Below, one piece after another: positions 20,400 through 31,570 of a stretch of 64,000 nucleotides of DNA. Within the stretch, counting starts at the first letter, position 1. Each line of letters starts with the position of its first letter. Location of the stretch: the NCBI GenBank assembly GCA_964006375.1, contig OZ023263.1, positions 134,644,454 to 134,708,453 of the forward strand, given 5' to 3'. The notes under the pieces are model-generated. The model made no database searches. It was not told where the DNA came from and saw only the letters and a program-made list of their open reading frames with translations. The stretch comes from Tillus elongatus. Its lineage: Eukaryota; Arthropoda; Insecta; Coleoptera; Cleridae. A program made the position numbers and the translations under genes.

Positions 20400-21385
20400 T
20401 TTTTTTTGGTGGATTTGATTCCCCCTGCGGTGCCACTTCCCGAGGGAATAGCCGGGGGGGTTGAGCCCCCCACTCTCGGAAGGGCCCGCTTCATTATACT
20501 GTGAGGAGGAGGGATATTCAGAGTGGATAATGCCCACTCCCACCCTCCAGTCACCTCACTGAACGTCTTCCTGACAGCACCCTCTCGGGGCGTTTTTGCC
20601 TTCTGTTGTGGTGTGCTGCCATCTGACCGGAGTCGCTTTCCGCTGACGGCGCCCTCAGTAGCGTCATCAGACTCCTCGGGTCGTTATATCGTACCCTCAG
20701 AGCCCTCAACCCCTACCCGAGCCCGTCGGGACCCGACTTCCGTTAGTACCTGCCTCAAGGCGGTTGAATATGGCACCCCCGCCTTGAGCGGACGACTAGG
20801 CTGCCTCCTTGCGGATCCAGGCAGTCGTTGTATTTTCCTTCGCTCCTCCGAGTGGCTCTCAGGAGATTTTAGGAGCTCCCGCCCCTCATCGGAGGACAGA
20901 TTTGGAGGATAGGGAGAGGATGACCCTCGACCCCCCTCCATCGGTTTGGCGGTAAGAGAGGGGACAACCCCCCGTTTCTACCTCTATCTGTTCTCCAGTT
21001 GCCTGGAGATCGAGAGTATTATTACCCATCTCGTTTGGGTCTGTGTCTATCGTGTTCATATTCTGGGGAAAATTGTGGTTAACCTCCATGGAAGAGCCCC
21101 GCATCCCATGGGGAGGCATTATACACAGGGAGGTCGCCCGGTTTCCCTGGGGAGGATTACGTTAGGGGCAGAATTACCAACCTGCCAATGCCCGGCCATA
21201 TCGGCCAAAAGCATCATCGCTTCGGCACCAACCCTCCAACGACCTTGCGATGTGGGTTTTTGATAGAGGTCTCTCCTCGCAATGCCGGCAAGCATTCCCG
21301 GCCCTCCCAAGACATGCCTGGGTAGGGTTACGGTGTGGCCCTCCTCCTTTCTCAGCCGATGAAATGAGTTTGTTGGCTCACTCAT
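20400..21385 (-). pseudogene. LINE A ORF1 (gag-like), fragmented
   Basis: Begins at ATG 21,385 ('MSEPTNSFHRLRKEEGHTVT') and reads 'GGPGMLAGIARRDLYQKPTS...GRWRVGAEAMMLLADMAGHW' before a stop at 21,119. Further pieces follow in other frames ('MPPHGMRGSSMEV', 'LSSDEGRELLKSPESHSEER'). The first part is conserved with LINE B, which supports real coding origin. I see no zinc knuckle. Such ORF1 proteins bind the element RNA. Confidence 0.55.
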
Positions 21386-21523
21386 GGAATACGCAATAAA
21401 TTAGATGCTTAATAGGCAAATACAGTTTACAAGTGATATTATCTATTGCCTGTTACCATGTGCGAGTGATATGTGATTCACCCTGTAAAATGTTGTAAAC
21501 AGAAATATGCAAGTTTAGAATAA

Positions 21524-21918
21524 ATGATATTCAAAGAGCAACGTGACAACGCTCTACCGAGAGGCATGTAATCTTGTGTGCGCTTGGAACTTTGAAGTGT
21601 CATCATTTTTGAGTTGTGGATTCTTCCACTCCGAAGCCACAGTTTTATTTTCGCAAAACAAATTAATTCCCGAATATTATGCTCTCTTTCTCGTCGCCTT
21701 ACAACCAGCTTGCAGCTACCTTTGGTTATGCCGGTTGTACTAGTTTCTAACTGATGCCAGTAGGAAGATTTATTTGGGTAAGAAACGATGCCAGAATTGA
21801 GGTTATGATTGGAGTTGCGGACTTGCAGAGCCGTTGCGGACTGATACTTATATGAAGGTTTTGTCTTAAAATCGATAAAATAGATTAATTGCTTGAAGTT
21901 TGTGCACCATACTTTACA

Positions 21919-21920
<2 letters not shown>
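21524..21920. other. Short intergenic stretch, no gene seen
   Basis: Between the 5' end of LINE A and the next (TA)n tract. Less AT-rich than its surroundings but without a supported open frame. Confidence 0.5.

Positions 21921-22004
<84 letters not shown>
21921..22004. repeat. (TA)n tract abutting 1.3-kb repeat copy 2
   Basis: 84 bp of TA. Left flank (ACTTTACACCA) differs from that of copy 1; right flank is the same repeat start. Confidence 0.95.
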
Positions 22005-22006
<2 letters not shown>

Positions 22007-23311
22007 CTATAGATAGATGTATTTAACATGAAGATAAAATCAACTTGTAATAAGAATCACCATGAAAAGAATTATAATAATAATAAACCAATTAACAATA
22101 ACAGAAATAAAAGCAGGTTCTTATAATGAAAATATGGTGATACATCAACTTATTACAGCTATTTTTAATATAGTCAGATATATTCTGTTTGATATATTCA
22201 ATTAGAAAGAAGAGTTTCCAACAAAGGGGGACCCATCAAAGCAGTTTGCTCATTTAAAACAAGGTACTTGCTGTCGTGTATGTGCTTTTTTAATTCCAAA
22301 GTTTCAAAAAAGTGAAGTTTGCGCTGATTACAAAAATGTTGTTTTCTTGCGGTAGTTCACTGTATGCTTGTGTAGCAAAAACATGCATATGAAGATCATG
22401 ATAGCAATGATGTTTTCCAAATATGGATTATTTTTGGCATTTGCAATCGATGTGCGTAAATCATAAAATCAAAAAACTATTACCAGCTATAATTGCTCTA
22501 CTCACTGGAGATACAGCCGCATCGCTGCCCCTCGGAGGGTGTAGAAAATACAAGCGCACCACGTGACAACGCCGCAGGCAATGGGGCAAGGAAGAATTTT
22601 CCGAAGCAAACCACTCTTTAAAATCAACCGCGGACGGTAACGCCTTAAGAATTACTTTTCAGTTGTATGTGATACTCAACACAGTTACGTCACATCAATG
22701 TACATAGCATCTAATAAGTGAGAGGTTGATATTATAGGATGTACTATGTAACATAAATGAAAGTCCCGTAAATACGTTCTGTCAGCAACAAAGCTACCTT
22801 ATTAGTATGTCGCAGGCATATCACAATGTGATATCTCAGACATATAACAATCATATTTAGGAGATGTAGTTGATGCTATCTAATTATTTTACCAGTATGT
22901 CGCTTTGTGATGTTTCAAGTAAAAATTTGTGACTGGTAATTAAACCTTATGGTCTCTTGATAAAATTATTGTGTACTGATATATTTATAGATATCTTAAT
23001 TATTTGTACAGTGTAATGTATCAGAGCCCTAAAATGTTTTCCTGTAGAGTTTTTATTTTTATTATTATTATTATTATTTTTTTTTATTTTTTTTTTACAA
23101 AGGAAACACTTTTATCCCAGTAAACTGTTATACGACAGTTTATAATAAAATGGTGTAAATACACAAGAAACTGAAAAAAAATGTTACAACAAAAATAAAA
23201 TGACCATATTTTCGTCTTGTACTAGCGCGTCCGAATAAAAGAACCAAACTTCAGATTATTCGCTTGAAAAATATATATTTCGTGTAATATTTCACTTAAA
23301 AAATACAAAAC
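22005..23311. repeat. 1.3-kb dispersed repeat, copy 2
   Basis: Nearly identical to 5,062-6,370, with a T/A-rich expansion near 23,050 and a 30-bp loss near 22,645. After the shared end AAAATACAAAAC it continues into unrelated sequence, whereas copy 1 runs into (TA)n and the Polinton-like element. Confidence 0.8.
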
Positions 23312-23970
23312 TTTAAGGGTTATGGTATAATGGTATACTCTGTTTTCTATTAGTATCAATATGTCAGAAGCAAACAGCAATTGCTTATATTAACAATGAT
23401 GATGAATGTATTTATTAACATGCAATCCTACTGTTTTAAAACATCACACAAACTAGATACAAGAAACAAAACATAACGGAAACGAACACTCCACGAGACA
23501 GCCATTTAAGTAACAGCTATAACATATAGCAAACCTATTTATATTAAAGGTATATCGTAGTGTTGTCTTAACTATCTATAGACATAACTTGGAGATGTAG
23601 CTTTCACGATGTACATGATACATGTAAATTGTAACATATCCAGTAGATATCTTAGTTTTATAACAGCGATATACTTCTTGGCAAGATTGTTAACTTTAAA
23701 TAAAGTTACATTTTAGATATTACATAGATGTGCCATAATAATAGTTTGTGATGTTTTCATCGCATACATATCGCAGATATTACAAAGATTAAGTTGCACA
23801 TTTCCACTAGTGTGATGTCGCATGTACATTAATGTCACAAATATGTTGACTGGAAAAGTAAGTAAAATTTACTAGGGACTTATGTTCTACATTCTACCTA
23901 AAGTTTTATAGATATAATTAACAAAAGGAGACGCCGAGTTCTTGTGTGAACTTAACATAATAGATGTAGG
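23312..23970. other. AT-rich intergenic DNA, no gene seen
   Basis: No supported open frame, RNA gene or recognised repeat. Confidence 0.55.
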
Positions 23971-24044
23971 TAGGTTTGTATGTGAGTGGGCCATATCGGC
24001 CCTCCACCGCGACCTTAAGGTCTATTGTGGCTCACGCCTAAAGT

Positions 24045-25946
24045 CTATATTTCGCCCAACAAATCCAGCCTCTTGCAGAGGTCGATAATCTTTGTGGGCG
24101 AAAGTTGATCCAGGTCTTCTGGAGCAAGCTTTACCTTGCCAAAGAGCAGGTATCTAGTCCTGTCCGCTGCCGGACAGTAACACAGCACATGCTCTGCTGT
24201 TTCTTCATTCTCCATGCACAGCCGGCACTCGGTCTCCTGACCGACCCCAATACGGTGCATGTGGTGCCGCAAGCGCCAGTGTCCTGTATACAGGCCGACT
24301 AGAGTTCTCAGTTGTTGTCTGTTCAACTCTAGAAGCTTTTTAGCCCTTGACTCAGACAGGCCATTTATGAAGACCTTAGAGTGGGCTAATCCTGGAAGAT
24401 TTTGCCAATATTGGATTGTCATTCTTTCTGTCCAGGTCTTTAAGGTGCGTTTTGCTGTGCAAGATGTTATCCCCAGCACCGGTTCTGGTCCAACAAAGTC
24501 ACTCTTGGCAAGCGCGTCGGCCGCAACATTGCCGTCATGGTCCGAGTGACCCGGTATCCAGACCAGCGACACCTCATTACAGCTGCCCAATTCGTTAAGG
24601 GCAGATTTACAACTCCATACCGTCTTTGAATTACACCGGTAGGAACCAAGAGACTTTATTGCAGCTTGGCTCTCTGCATATATCTTTATCGATTTGTTTG
24701 TGCACAGGTCTTTTAAACTTTCCCTTGCACACATCTCGATGGCATACACTTCTGCCTGGTGTATGGTTGCGTACTTGCCGAGGCTAGCTGAAAGTCTAGC
24801 ATCGGTGCTGCCCCCATATGCGCCGGCTCCTACTCCCAAATTGGTTTTGGAGCCGTCAGAGTACCAGCAGAGGTCCGCTCTCAACAGGGTCGATTGATTC
24901 CGGTCCCAGTCCTCCCTTTCCGGGAGGACGGTCTTGAAAGACAGATCTCTGCTGATTTTTGTAGGCATCAAGTCTGAGACCATTCCCAGTATCCTGTGAC
25001 AATCACTGTCATCAAGGAGACCGGACCCTCTCAGATTGACTTCCCTCGGCATGTCATCTGCCGTTTGTTTTAGTCTGTACGTTGTCCACCTCGCCACCCT
25101 CTCCAACCATATGTGAAGTGGGGGAATATTGAGGAGGACCTCCAGAGCGGCTGATGGTGCGGTGCTTATCGCTCCCGTTATCATCAGACAAGCTTGTCTC
25201 TGTAGATGAGCCAGTTTGGCCCTCGCGATACCACAAAGTACCTTAGGCCACCAAACTATGGCTCCATATGTTATCGTTGGCCTGATAACCACTACATAGA
25301 GCCAGTACATCTGTTGGGGGTTTGTTCCCCAGTTGTTACCACAGATTCTCCGGCAGGTCCACAGGGACAGTTTTGCCCTGCGGATAACGTTTTCCAACTG
25401 TATATCCCAGTTGAGCTTCTTATCTAGGGTAACTCCCAGATATTTTGCTTGGTCCGAAAATGGAATGGTTTCCCCCATAAGAATAGGTGGTTTTAATTTG
25501 TCCAACCTTCTTCTTCTGGTAAAAGGAACAATGATCGTTTTGCGGGGGTTCACAGACATCTGTTCCCTCCGGCACCAATCATTGATTACATTTAGTGCCT
25601 CTTGAAGAGTACTTGCCAGTTCCTCCTCAGATTTGCCTCTAACCATTATGACAAGATCATCAGCATACGCCTGGACCTCAACCTCCCAGAGTCCGAGGAT
25701 AGCCAGCAAATCGTCCACAAAGAGGGACCACAGCAGGGGGGATAGTACGCCCCCCTGAGGACACCCCCTCGCAGCCCTGACGCCGACCACCTCTCCCCGC
25801 AACGAGGTAATAATGGTCCGATTGTGCAGCATGTTTCCGATCCAGCCACAGATGGTAGGTTCCACCCCCCTAGCGATAGTGGCCTCGTAGAGGGAGATCG
25901 GTAATGCATTATTAAATGCGCCTTCGATGTCGAGAAATGCCGCCAC
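24045..25946 (-). CDS. LINE B RT/RNase H segment, open frame
   Basis: A 633-codon open stretch (the true frame extends upstream to the TAG at 26,037-26,039). RT: 'AAFLDIEGAFNNALP' (residues 2-16), 'GCPQGGVLSPLLWSLFVDDLL' split as GCPQGG at 61-66 and following, catalytic YADD at 94-97. RNase H: 'LCWYSDGSKTNLGVGAGAYGG', 'QAEVYAIEMCA', then 'IKIYAESQAAI', where family members and LINE A have Asp in place of Glu, and 'NVAADALAKS'. A C-terminal zinc-knuckle-like C-x2-C...H-x4-C follows. The protein would reverse transcribe the element RNA at the target site. The Asp-to-Glu change probably impairs RNase H. Confidence 0.8.
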   Translation of the reverse strand: MAAFLDIEGAFNNALPISLYEATIARGVEPTICGWIGNMLHNRTIITSLRGEVVGVRAARGCPQGGVLSPLLWSLFVDDLLAILGLWEVEVQAYADDLVIMVRGKSEEELASTLQEALNVINDWCRREQMSVNPRKTIIVPFTRRRRLDKLKPPILMGETIPFSDQAKYLGVTLDKKLNWDIQLENVIRRAKLSLWTCRRICGNNWGTNPQQMYWLYVVVIRPTITYGAIVWWPKVLCGIARAKLAHLQRQACLMITGAISTAPSAALEVLLNIPPLHIWLERVARWTTYRLKQTADDMPREVNLRGSGLLDDSDCHRILGMVSDLMPTKISRDLSFKTVLPEREDWDRNQSTLLRADLCWYSDGSKTNLGVGAGAYGGSTDARLSASLGKYATIHQAEVYAIEMCARESLKDLCTNKSIKIYAESQAAIKSLGSYRCNSKTVWSCKSALNELGSCNEVSLVWIPGHSDHDGNVAADALAKSDFVGPEPVLGITSCTAKRTLKTWTERMTIQYWQNLPGLAHSKVFINGLSESRAKKLLELNRQQLRTLVGLYTGHWRLRHHMHRIGVGQETECRLCMENEETAEHVLCYCPAADRTRYLLFGKVKLAPEDLDQLSPTKIIDLCKRLDLLGEI

Positions 25947-26036
25947 CGCAACCTCTCCATTTTCCAGAGAGTGTGTGATCTTCTCGACGAGGTTATTGAG
26001 CGCTAACTCAGTTGATTTGCCAGTTTGATAGGCATA

Positions 26037-27653
26037 CTAGTGGGTATTTAGGGGGTTAACGGTTAAGATGTTCCCCCTAATGTGTCCGTCCAGTATTGTT
26101 TCCAATCCCTTCAGGAGGAATGATGTAATACTGAGAGGTCTCAGTGATGTAGGTAGGAGGTCCTTACGTCCCAATTTGGGAATGTAAACCCCCCTAACCA
26201 TCGTCCAGCTGGATGGAATGTAGTTCCAGGCCAGACTGGCTCTGTACAGCCTGATAAGGTGAGGTAGGAGAATCTCCAGTCCCTTTTGTAGTAGGACCGG
26301 TACCACCCCATCCTCCCCTGGCGACTTGAATGGCTGGAAATGATTCACAGCACACTCCACTGCCGAGGCTGTTACTATTCGCCGAGCAACTCGCCAGTCC
26401 TCCCCATGAGGGCGTTTTAAATCGTCCCTCAGCCGGTAGGACCTCTCCGTTGCTCAGGATCAGACAATCTGGGAAGTGTGTGTGTGCTAAGAGCTCTAAC
26501 GTTTCTTTCCGAGATTCAGTAAAGGAACCATCTGGTCGTTTTATCGATCCCAGTTCCTGAACACGGTCGCGTGAGAGAATCCTGTGGATTCTGGCGCTGC
26601 TGGGCATATTATTAATGTCCCCGCAGAACCTCCTCCAGGACTCCCTCTTAGCGTTCCTAATCTCTTTGTTATAGTGTGTTAGAGCGGTTTTATATTGCTC
26701 CCAGTTGCCTGTAGTCTTAGCACGATTGAAGAGACGTCTAACTTCCCTTCGTAGTTTATCGAGGTTGTTATTCCACTAAGTAGACCCCCGACTGTCTTTC
26801 TTTGACCTTAGTGGACAGTTTTCGTAATATGCAGAGACAACAGCTTCCCTAACTTGTTCAGCCGCAATCTCATCACGATCCCTCACTGTGGGGATAGCGG
26901 ACCCAAGACCTGCGGCGAGGGACTGTTTGTACCCCTCCCAATCCGTCCTTCTCGGATCGCGATACTCCACCACAGGTCTAGGGCCTGTTACAATCTCAAA
27001 TAGTATATGGGCTTGGTCAGAACATGAGGGTTCAGACGACACCCTCCATTTGAGAATTTTTGAGCTCAAAAGTCTTGAGCTGATCGTGAGATCTAAAACC
27101 TCTCTATGATTAGCTGTAAGAAAGGTGGGTTCCGAGCCTATGTTGTTGACAACCAGCTCCTCCCCTAAAATGTATTCAAATAGTGATTCACCTCGTCTGT
27201 TAGTGTCCGTGCTCCCGTCCACACCCCATTAAGAGGTGATAGTTGTTCCTCTTGCAGAAGGCGATCAATTTCCGCACCTCTGCTGGAGGTGGTTGTTCTG
27301 CATCTCTGTCTCCAGGGAAATAGGCCGAACAGGCCACTACTTCCAGCCTGGTCCCCCCCGGATGTGATCACGAGATGGATGGATGCCATGTCCTTGGTGC
27401 AGTACTCTGAAAGTGTAAAATACTGCAAGTTGTTTCTGATCCAGATACAGGCTGTGGGGTTGGTACCAGTGCCCACCTCTACTATCTTACCAGAAGTGTT
27501 ACCCAGCCCTTTAGTTCGTTCCGAATTGGCGGTCCAGGGCTCTTGGAGAAGAGCAATATCTATTTGCTCTTCCTTTAATTTCATGCTAAGGAGGTATGTC
27601 GCAGCCTTAGCATGATGCAAATTAGCTTGGATGCACCTTATGTTGGTGGGCAT
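26037..27653 (-). pseudogene. LINE B ORF2 5' half (endonuclease and RT fingers), broken
   Basis: Starts at ATG 27,653 ('MPTNIRCIQANLHHAKAA') with the endonuclease 'IDIALLQEPW'. About 25-30 bp near 27,215 are missing compared with LINE A, which deletes the catalytic 'CDANSHH' segment. Frameshifts follow near 26,420. RT fingers are readable at 26,360-26,037 ('LIRLYRASLAWNYIPSSW', 'LRPLSITSFLLKGLE') up to a TAG at 26,037-26,039; the same frame continues into the open stretch downstream. Confidence 0.8.
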
Positions 27654-27695
27654 GGGGGTAGGAATATAGGAGTGTATATAGGATAAAGGAGTAGG

Positions 27696-28170
27696 TTAGA
27701 GAGCTCGAAAGGAAAGGGAATTATGGTGCAGGTTCCTCCTCCTTTTTAGAAGCTCGATTACCAAGCTTCCTATAGGTCTACCTTTGGTAATCGTCCTAGT
27801 GGTGGACTTTCCTTTCCCCTGTTGTTTCCCTCTGAAGGTTCCAGTGGAAGGTTGAATCCTGCCACCTCCTCTATTGGGTCTGTGTAAGTCGTGTCCATGT
27901 TTGGTCCCACGAGCAGCAAGGGAAAATAAACCTCCATGGAAGAGCCCCGCATCCCATGAAGAGGCATTTTGCACAGGGAGGTCGCCCGGTTTCCCTGGGG
28001 AGGGTTAACGTTAGCGACAGAATTACCATCCTGCCAATGCCCGGCCATTTCGGCCAGAAGCATCATCGCTTCGGCACCAACCCGCCAACGACCTTGCGAT
28101 GTGGGTTTTTTATAGAGGACTCTCCTCGCAATGCCGGCCAATTAAGGCAAGCATTCCCGGCCCTCCTAAG
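27696..28170 (-). pseudogene. LINE B ORF1 fragment
   Basis: Conserved with LINE A at 'MLAGIARRVLYKKPTSQGRW' and 'GAEAMMLLAEMAGHW' (28,141-28,000), then diverges ('EEVAGFNLPLEPSEGNNRGK'). The downstream part between ORF1 and ORF2 does not align with LINE A, so one copy has been rearranged here. Confidence 0.5.
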
Positions 28171-28200
28171 ACATGACTAGGAAGGGTTACGGTTTGGTTA

Positions 28201-28810
28201 GTTCATTTAGTTCACGTCTAATAGTAGACGCTATCCAGGGTGCACCACGGGGAGGCGAACTAACTTTACACCCCAACATAATAGATAGACGAACTGAAAA
28301 GTGAAAAATAATAGAACTGAAAAAGTGAAATTTTATAAATATAATATTAAAATGGTGCTTTATTTATACTTACTGTATTTGACAAAAATTATCCATAATT
28401 ATTATAGGATAGCATTTTTTAAGTAAAACATGTTATTTATACTTAAAGTCTTTTATAAAGCATGTCATTTATAGCCTTTTTAGCATGGCAACTATGATTT
28501 TTGTCACTATGTTTTCCACACTCTATTTTACCTTACTTATCACACCAGACAAGCAATTGAATGCTCGTATTTAATCTTCCTCAAAGAAATATAACATTAG
28601 TTGTTCATTCTGCATCTTTTTTGTTCATCCTAATATTTTTACATTATTTTCATCATATTATCTCTACCGCTCTGACTCGTTGAGCAAAAAATGATAACCA
28701 CTTGCGGCGGATTCTTATTAAGGTTAATGTTTTCGCTTATAACCGTGATACAGAAGCCGCACTCTGAAGGCCTTTAAACCATCATATAGGTAGTCTTAAG
28801 ATTTGGCTTA
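28201..28810. other. AT-rich intergenic DNA, no gene seen
   Basis: No supported open frame or RNA gene before the SINE. Confidence 0.5.
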
Positions 28811-28811
28811 G

Positions 28812-29145
28812 CAGTATCGATGGTCCAGTGGTAAGGACGTGTGCCTCTGGACCCAAAGTTCATGGCTTCGACTCCCAGCAGAAGCGTCAAATTATTTTTC
28901 AGTACCTACATACTGTAAATTAATATCGATCGAGGTTGTGACATTGTGTTTGAGCTAGTTGAATGTCTGCACGTTCTGCCATTTGGAGGTGGCGTTAAGT
29001 GGTCGGTCCCATGTACCATGCGATGTTGAGAACGTTAAAGATTGCTACCCAAGAAGGGGAGGGGCCAGGAAAATGTCCAGGATAGTTGCTTGGAGTTGTG
29101 TTGCTTAGATTAAAGCATATGATCATCCATGTCCATACTTCTTTC
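28812..29145 (+). repeat. tRNA-derived SINE
   Basis: Head with an A box-like TGGTCCAGTGGTAAGG (about 28,820-28,836) and a B box-like GGCTTCGACTCCC (about 28,874-28,886), spaced as in a tRNA. The body contains TTAAGTGGTCGGTCCC and AACGTTAAAGATTGC. No proper acceptor stem, so not a working tRNA gene. The 3' boundary is approximate. Confidence 0.55.
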
Positions 29146-29880
29146 TTTAGACGTAGTTAATACCGTTGCTTCATAGGACCTGCCATCTGACCACCTAACC
29201 GCAATACATTGTTTCCTTTTGTTTTTACTATTATGTTTTGTAAGACATACAAAGTAAATAGTATCACTAAAATGTACGAGACGGAACATTTTGCTGAAAA
29301 AAAAAACTAATTTTTACTTATACTTAAAAAATGCTTGAAAGGTGTAATGATTTGTTTATAGTATAATAGATGAATCATCGGTAAACTGAGACAACAGAAC
29401 CAGTGTAAACATAATAGAAAACAATTAGTAGATAAAAATAACAAAACTGACCCTCCATGGCATAGTATTAACTGAGAAGCAGCAAAGACAATGCTAAACG
29501 AGCGTAGGGAAAACGGTTACTTGGAAAACTATTTTTGCTAAGCTAATTAGAAAACCAAACAAATAAATGTACGTCATTATATCAGGGTATGGCGACTCTT
29601 GTCGTAATAGTGCAACAAAAAATTAGGGGAATTTCAGTTAAATTATTTCCAGAAAATGCATAGTAATGGAGATATTGCCATCTCAGTGATCACAGTCTGA
29701 ATTAGTTTTTGGCTGATCATCTTTATATACTGTCATATATTTTAACACTTTCATATTTATTAGCCAGATGTTTTACTATTTTTAGTGAATTTTCTTAGAA
29801 AATGAGGAGATCCCGACTCTTGAATTTTGAACAAATTTCTTCAAATGAGCGCGATGTAGGACCCCTAGAACCCATATCCG
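29146..29880. other. AT-rich intergenic DNA, no gene seen
   Basis: Nothing recognised. Confidence 0.5.
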
Positions 29881-29884
29881 GGGT

Positions 29885-30215
29885 CAGTTTCAGACTCAAA
29901 AAATAATGCACCGATTTTGATAAAATTTAGCATGTGCCTTCCTTTTGTAAATGGCTTGGATAAGTTCGTTAGCCAGGAAAATCGAACCAGGTTTTCCGGG
30001 AAAATTTTGGGTTTTTTCGGAAAAAAAAATTATCTCAAAAATGGTAAAGCTATGGTAACCAAATTTAGTACGTAAGTTTAAGATATTAAAAGGAAACTAT
30101 ATACCAAAATTTATTTTTCTATGTTAAAAGAAAAAAAAAGTTATAAAAAAAATATTTCATGCCAGATCATTTCTATGAAAATTCACTACCATAACGCACT
30201 TGCTGCGTCCAGACT
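29885..30215 (-). repeat. Dispersed-family fragment, reverse orientation
   Basis: Carries the reverse complement of the 'CCGATTTTCCTGGCTAACGAAC' type block (about 29,950-30,000) and ends with CACTACCATAACGCACTTGC followed by TGCGTCC (about 30,180-30,212), the family terminus seen at 22-320 and 49.2-49.5 kb. Confidence 0.5.
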
Positions 30216-30733
30216 TTTTAGTTATAAAGAATGCTTTTCAAAAACGTTAAAATTTACCATTCTATGTCTTAGAAGCTAAACTGATCGCCGCCTAATTAAG
30301 ATAATAATTTAAGATAGAGTAACCATATTACCAAATAAAAAACCAATTCCTTATACATAAAAATGGACATGAAAGTGCAAGAACGATTTAAATCAAACAA
30401 AATACATTTTACCTAGTTAGCAACAATTTTCATTATCTTTTGCGGCGGAGCTTGTAATTTGTCAACGTTGCATTCTAAGTTATGGCACCTTAGTTTCACC
30501 CTGCACCAGAATGCTCATATTTAGGACATCCATTATACACATAGTTGGAAAACCAATATTTGTGACAGCGATGCCATATTTGAAATATTGTTGTTACTCC
30601 AACTGTATGGAGGGTAATCTAACTGTGACCATATCTACGTACAACCCACACACCCTAGCTAGTTACTGTGTGCGTAAAATGGAAGATGCCACAAATGACC
30701 AGCCCGTCAAAGATGACACAAAAAGTGAAAACC

Positions 30734-30784
30734 TGTGTCTGTGTGTGTGTCTGTGCGTGCGTGCCTGCATGCGTGTGTGTGTCA
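30734..30784. repeat. Imperfect (GT)n microsatellite
   Basis: TG dinucleotides with interspersed CTGTG and CGTGC units; produces a cysteine/valine-rich reading frame that is not a gene. Confidence 0.85.
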
Positions 30785-30834
30785 ATTACTGGCTTCAGGG
30801 ATGGCATTGTTTTAATAAAAAAAGTACTTATTTT

Positions 30835-31430
30835 CTCAACTTTCCACAGCGTTCTCCTTTTATTCCTTCATGCACCTTAATTAACAAATTGGCATAGTTC
30901 TGCCCATTTGTGGCAGAGCCTTTTTTTAAATAATAAACCAAAGTGACACCTTGAGGATCACAGAAAACAGTGGACATCACCTTTTTTGCAGGGGACTGAA
31001 CTATAAGCTTTTGAGGATGAACCCAAGATTAATCAATAGTTACAAAATGGTCAGCACAATTACTCTTGTCTGCTTTGTACCTCCTTAATAACAGCCGACA
31101 TATCAAGACACGGTTCTTGTTTTAATTGTTTGTTAACATTCGTGGTACCTATCTTGCAGGTTTTTTTTCTTATCTAGTTGTTTTGATAGGATATTGTATA
31201 CTTTATGGTAAGCTTAGGTTGCTTCTTCTGTTATCTGCCTGATGCTAATACATCAATCATGGATGTTTTTTTGTATAATCTGTTATGGAAGGACCAGTAT
31301 CTTCATTTTCGCAAGAATTCTGAATTCTTGATGCCAACATTTGACTACATTATAAGATATGGTAGTTTTCCCCAATGTTTCCACCAATGCTTATGACTTT
31401 GAGATGAACTTGTAGACTTTTGGTGTAGGT
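30835..31430 (-). pseudogene. Mariner-like transposase relic
   Basis: Read on the minus strand. An N-terminal helix-turn-helix remnant near 31,380-31,300 ('YNVVKCWHQEFRIL') is followed by degenerate sequence. Then a readable catalytic part at about 31,125-30,835: 'LLLRRYKADKSNCADHFVTID' (first catalytic Asp), 'SWVHPQKLIVQSPAKKVMS', 'VFCDPQGVTLVYYLKKG', 'NGQNYANLLIKVHEGIKGE'. This is the DD34D mariner pattern around the first two catalytic Asp residues. A stop replaces the residue after TID, and the C-terminus is gone. Old and inactive. Confidence 0.7.
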
Positions 31431-31570
31431 ACTTAATTACTGCTTTCTGCTCAACTATCATTTTCCAACTAATAATGTGTAATCACTTCTCTTAAGCTAG
31501 AGAGGATTGATTACTATCTTACTTAGAAACATCATATTTTAATAGGAATCTCAATACATACCTAGCATTG

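Larger units (their letters stand above)
16712..21523 (-). mobile_element. LINE A: non-LTR retrotransposon with endonuclease, RT and RNase H
   Basis: Minus-strand element of 4.8 kb. 5' end near 21,523; 3' end near 16,712, where it ends CAAACCTAA without a long poly(A). Same family as LINE B (23,971-28,200). The APE endonuclease, YADD reverse transcriptase, RNase H and C-terminal zinc motif place it in the R1/I/LOA-type assemblage of insect LINEs; I cannot name the clade with certainty. Several indels and one nonsense codon inactivate it. Confidence 0.85.
23971..28200 (-). mobile_element. LINE B: second copy of the same non-LTR retrotransposon
   Basis: Minus strand. 3' end near 23,971 (shared TAGGTTTGTATGTGAGTGGG on the plus strand), 5' end near 28,200, where similarity to LINE A stops after GGGTTACGGT. 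Its ORF2 3' half is the best preserved of the two copies; its 5' half carries other lesions than LINE A. Confidence 0.85.

Noticed and set aside
28812..28890. Functional tRNA gene
   Set aside because: A and B boxes are present but no seven-base acceptor stem or clean anticodon arm; the sequence continues into a SINE body.
30511..30897. 128-codon plus-strand frame with CVCVCV stretch
   Set aside because: Runs through a (GT)n microsatellite and over the antisense of the mariner relic.
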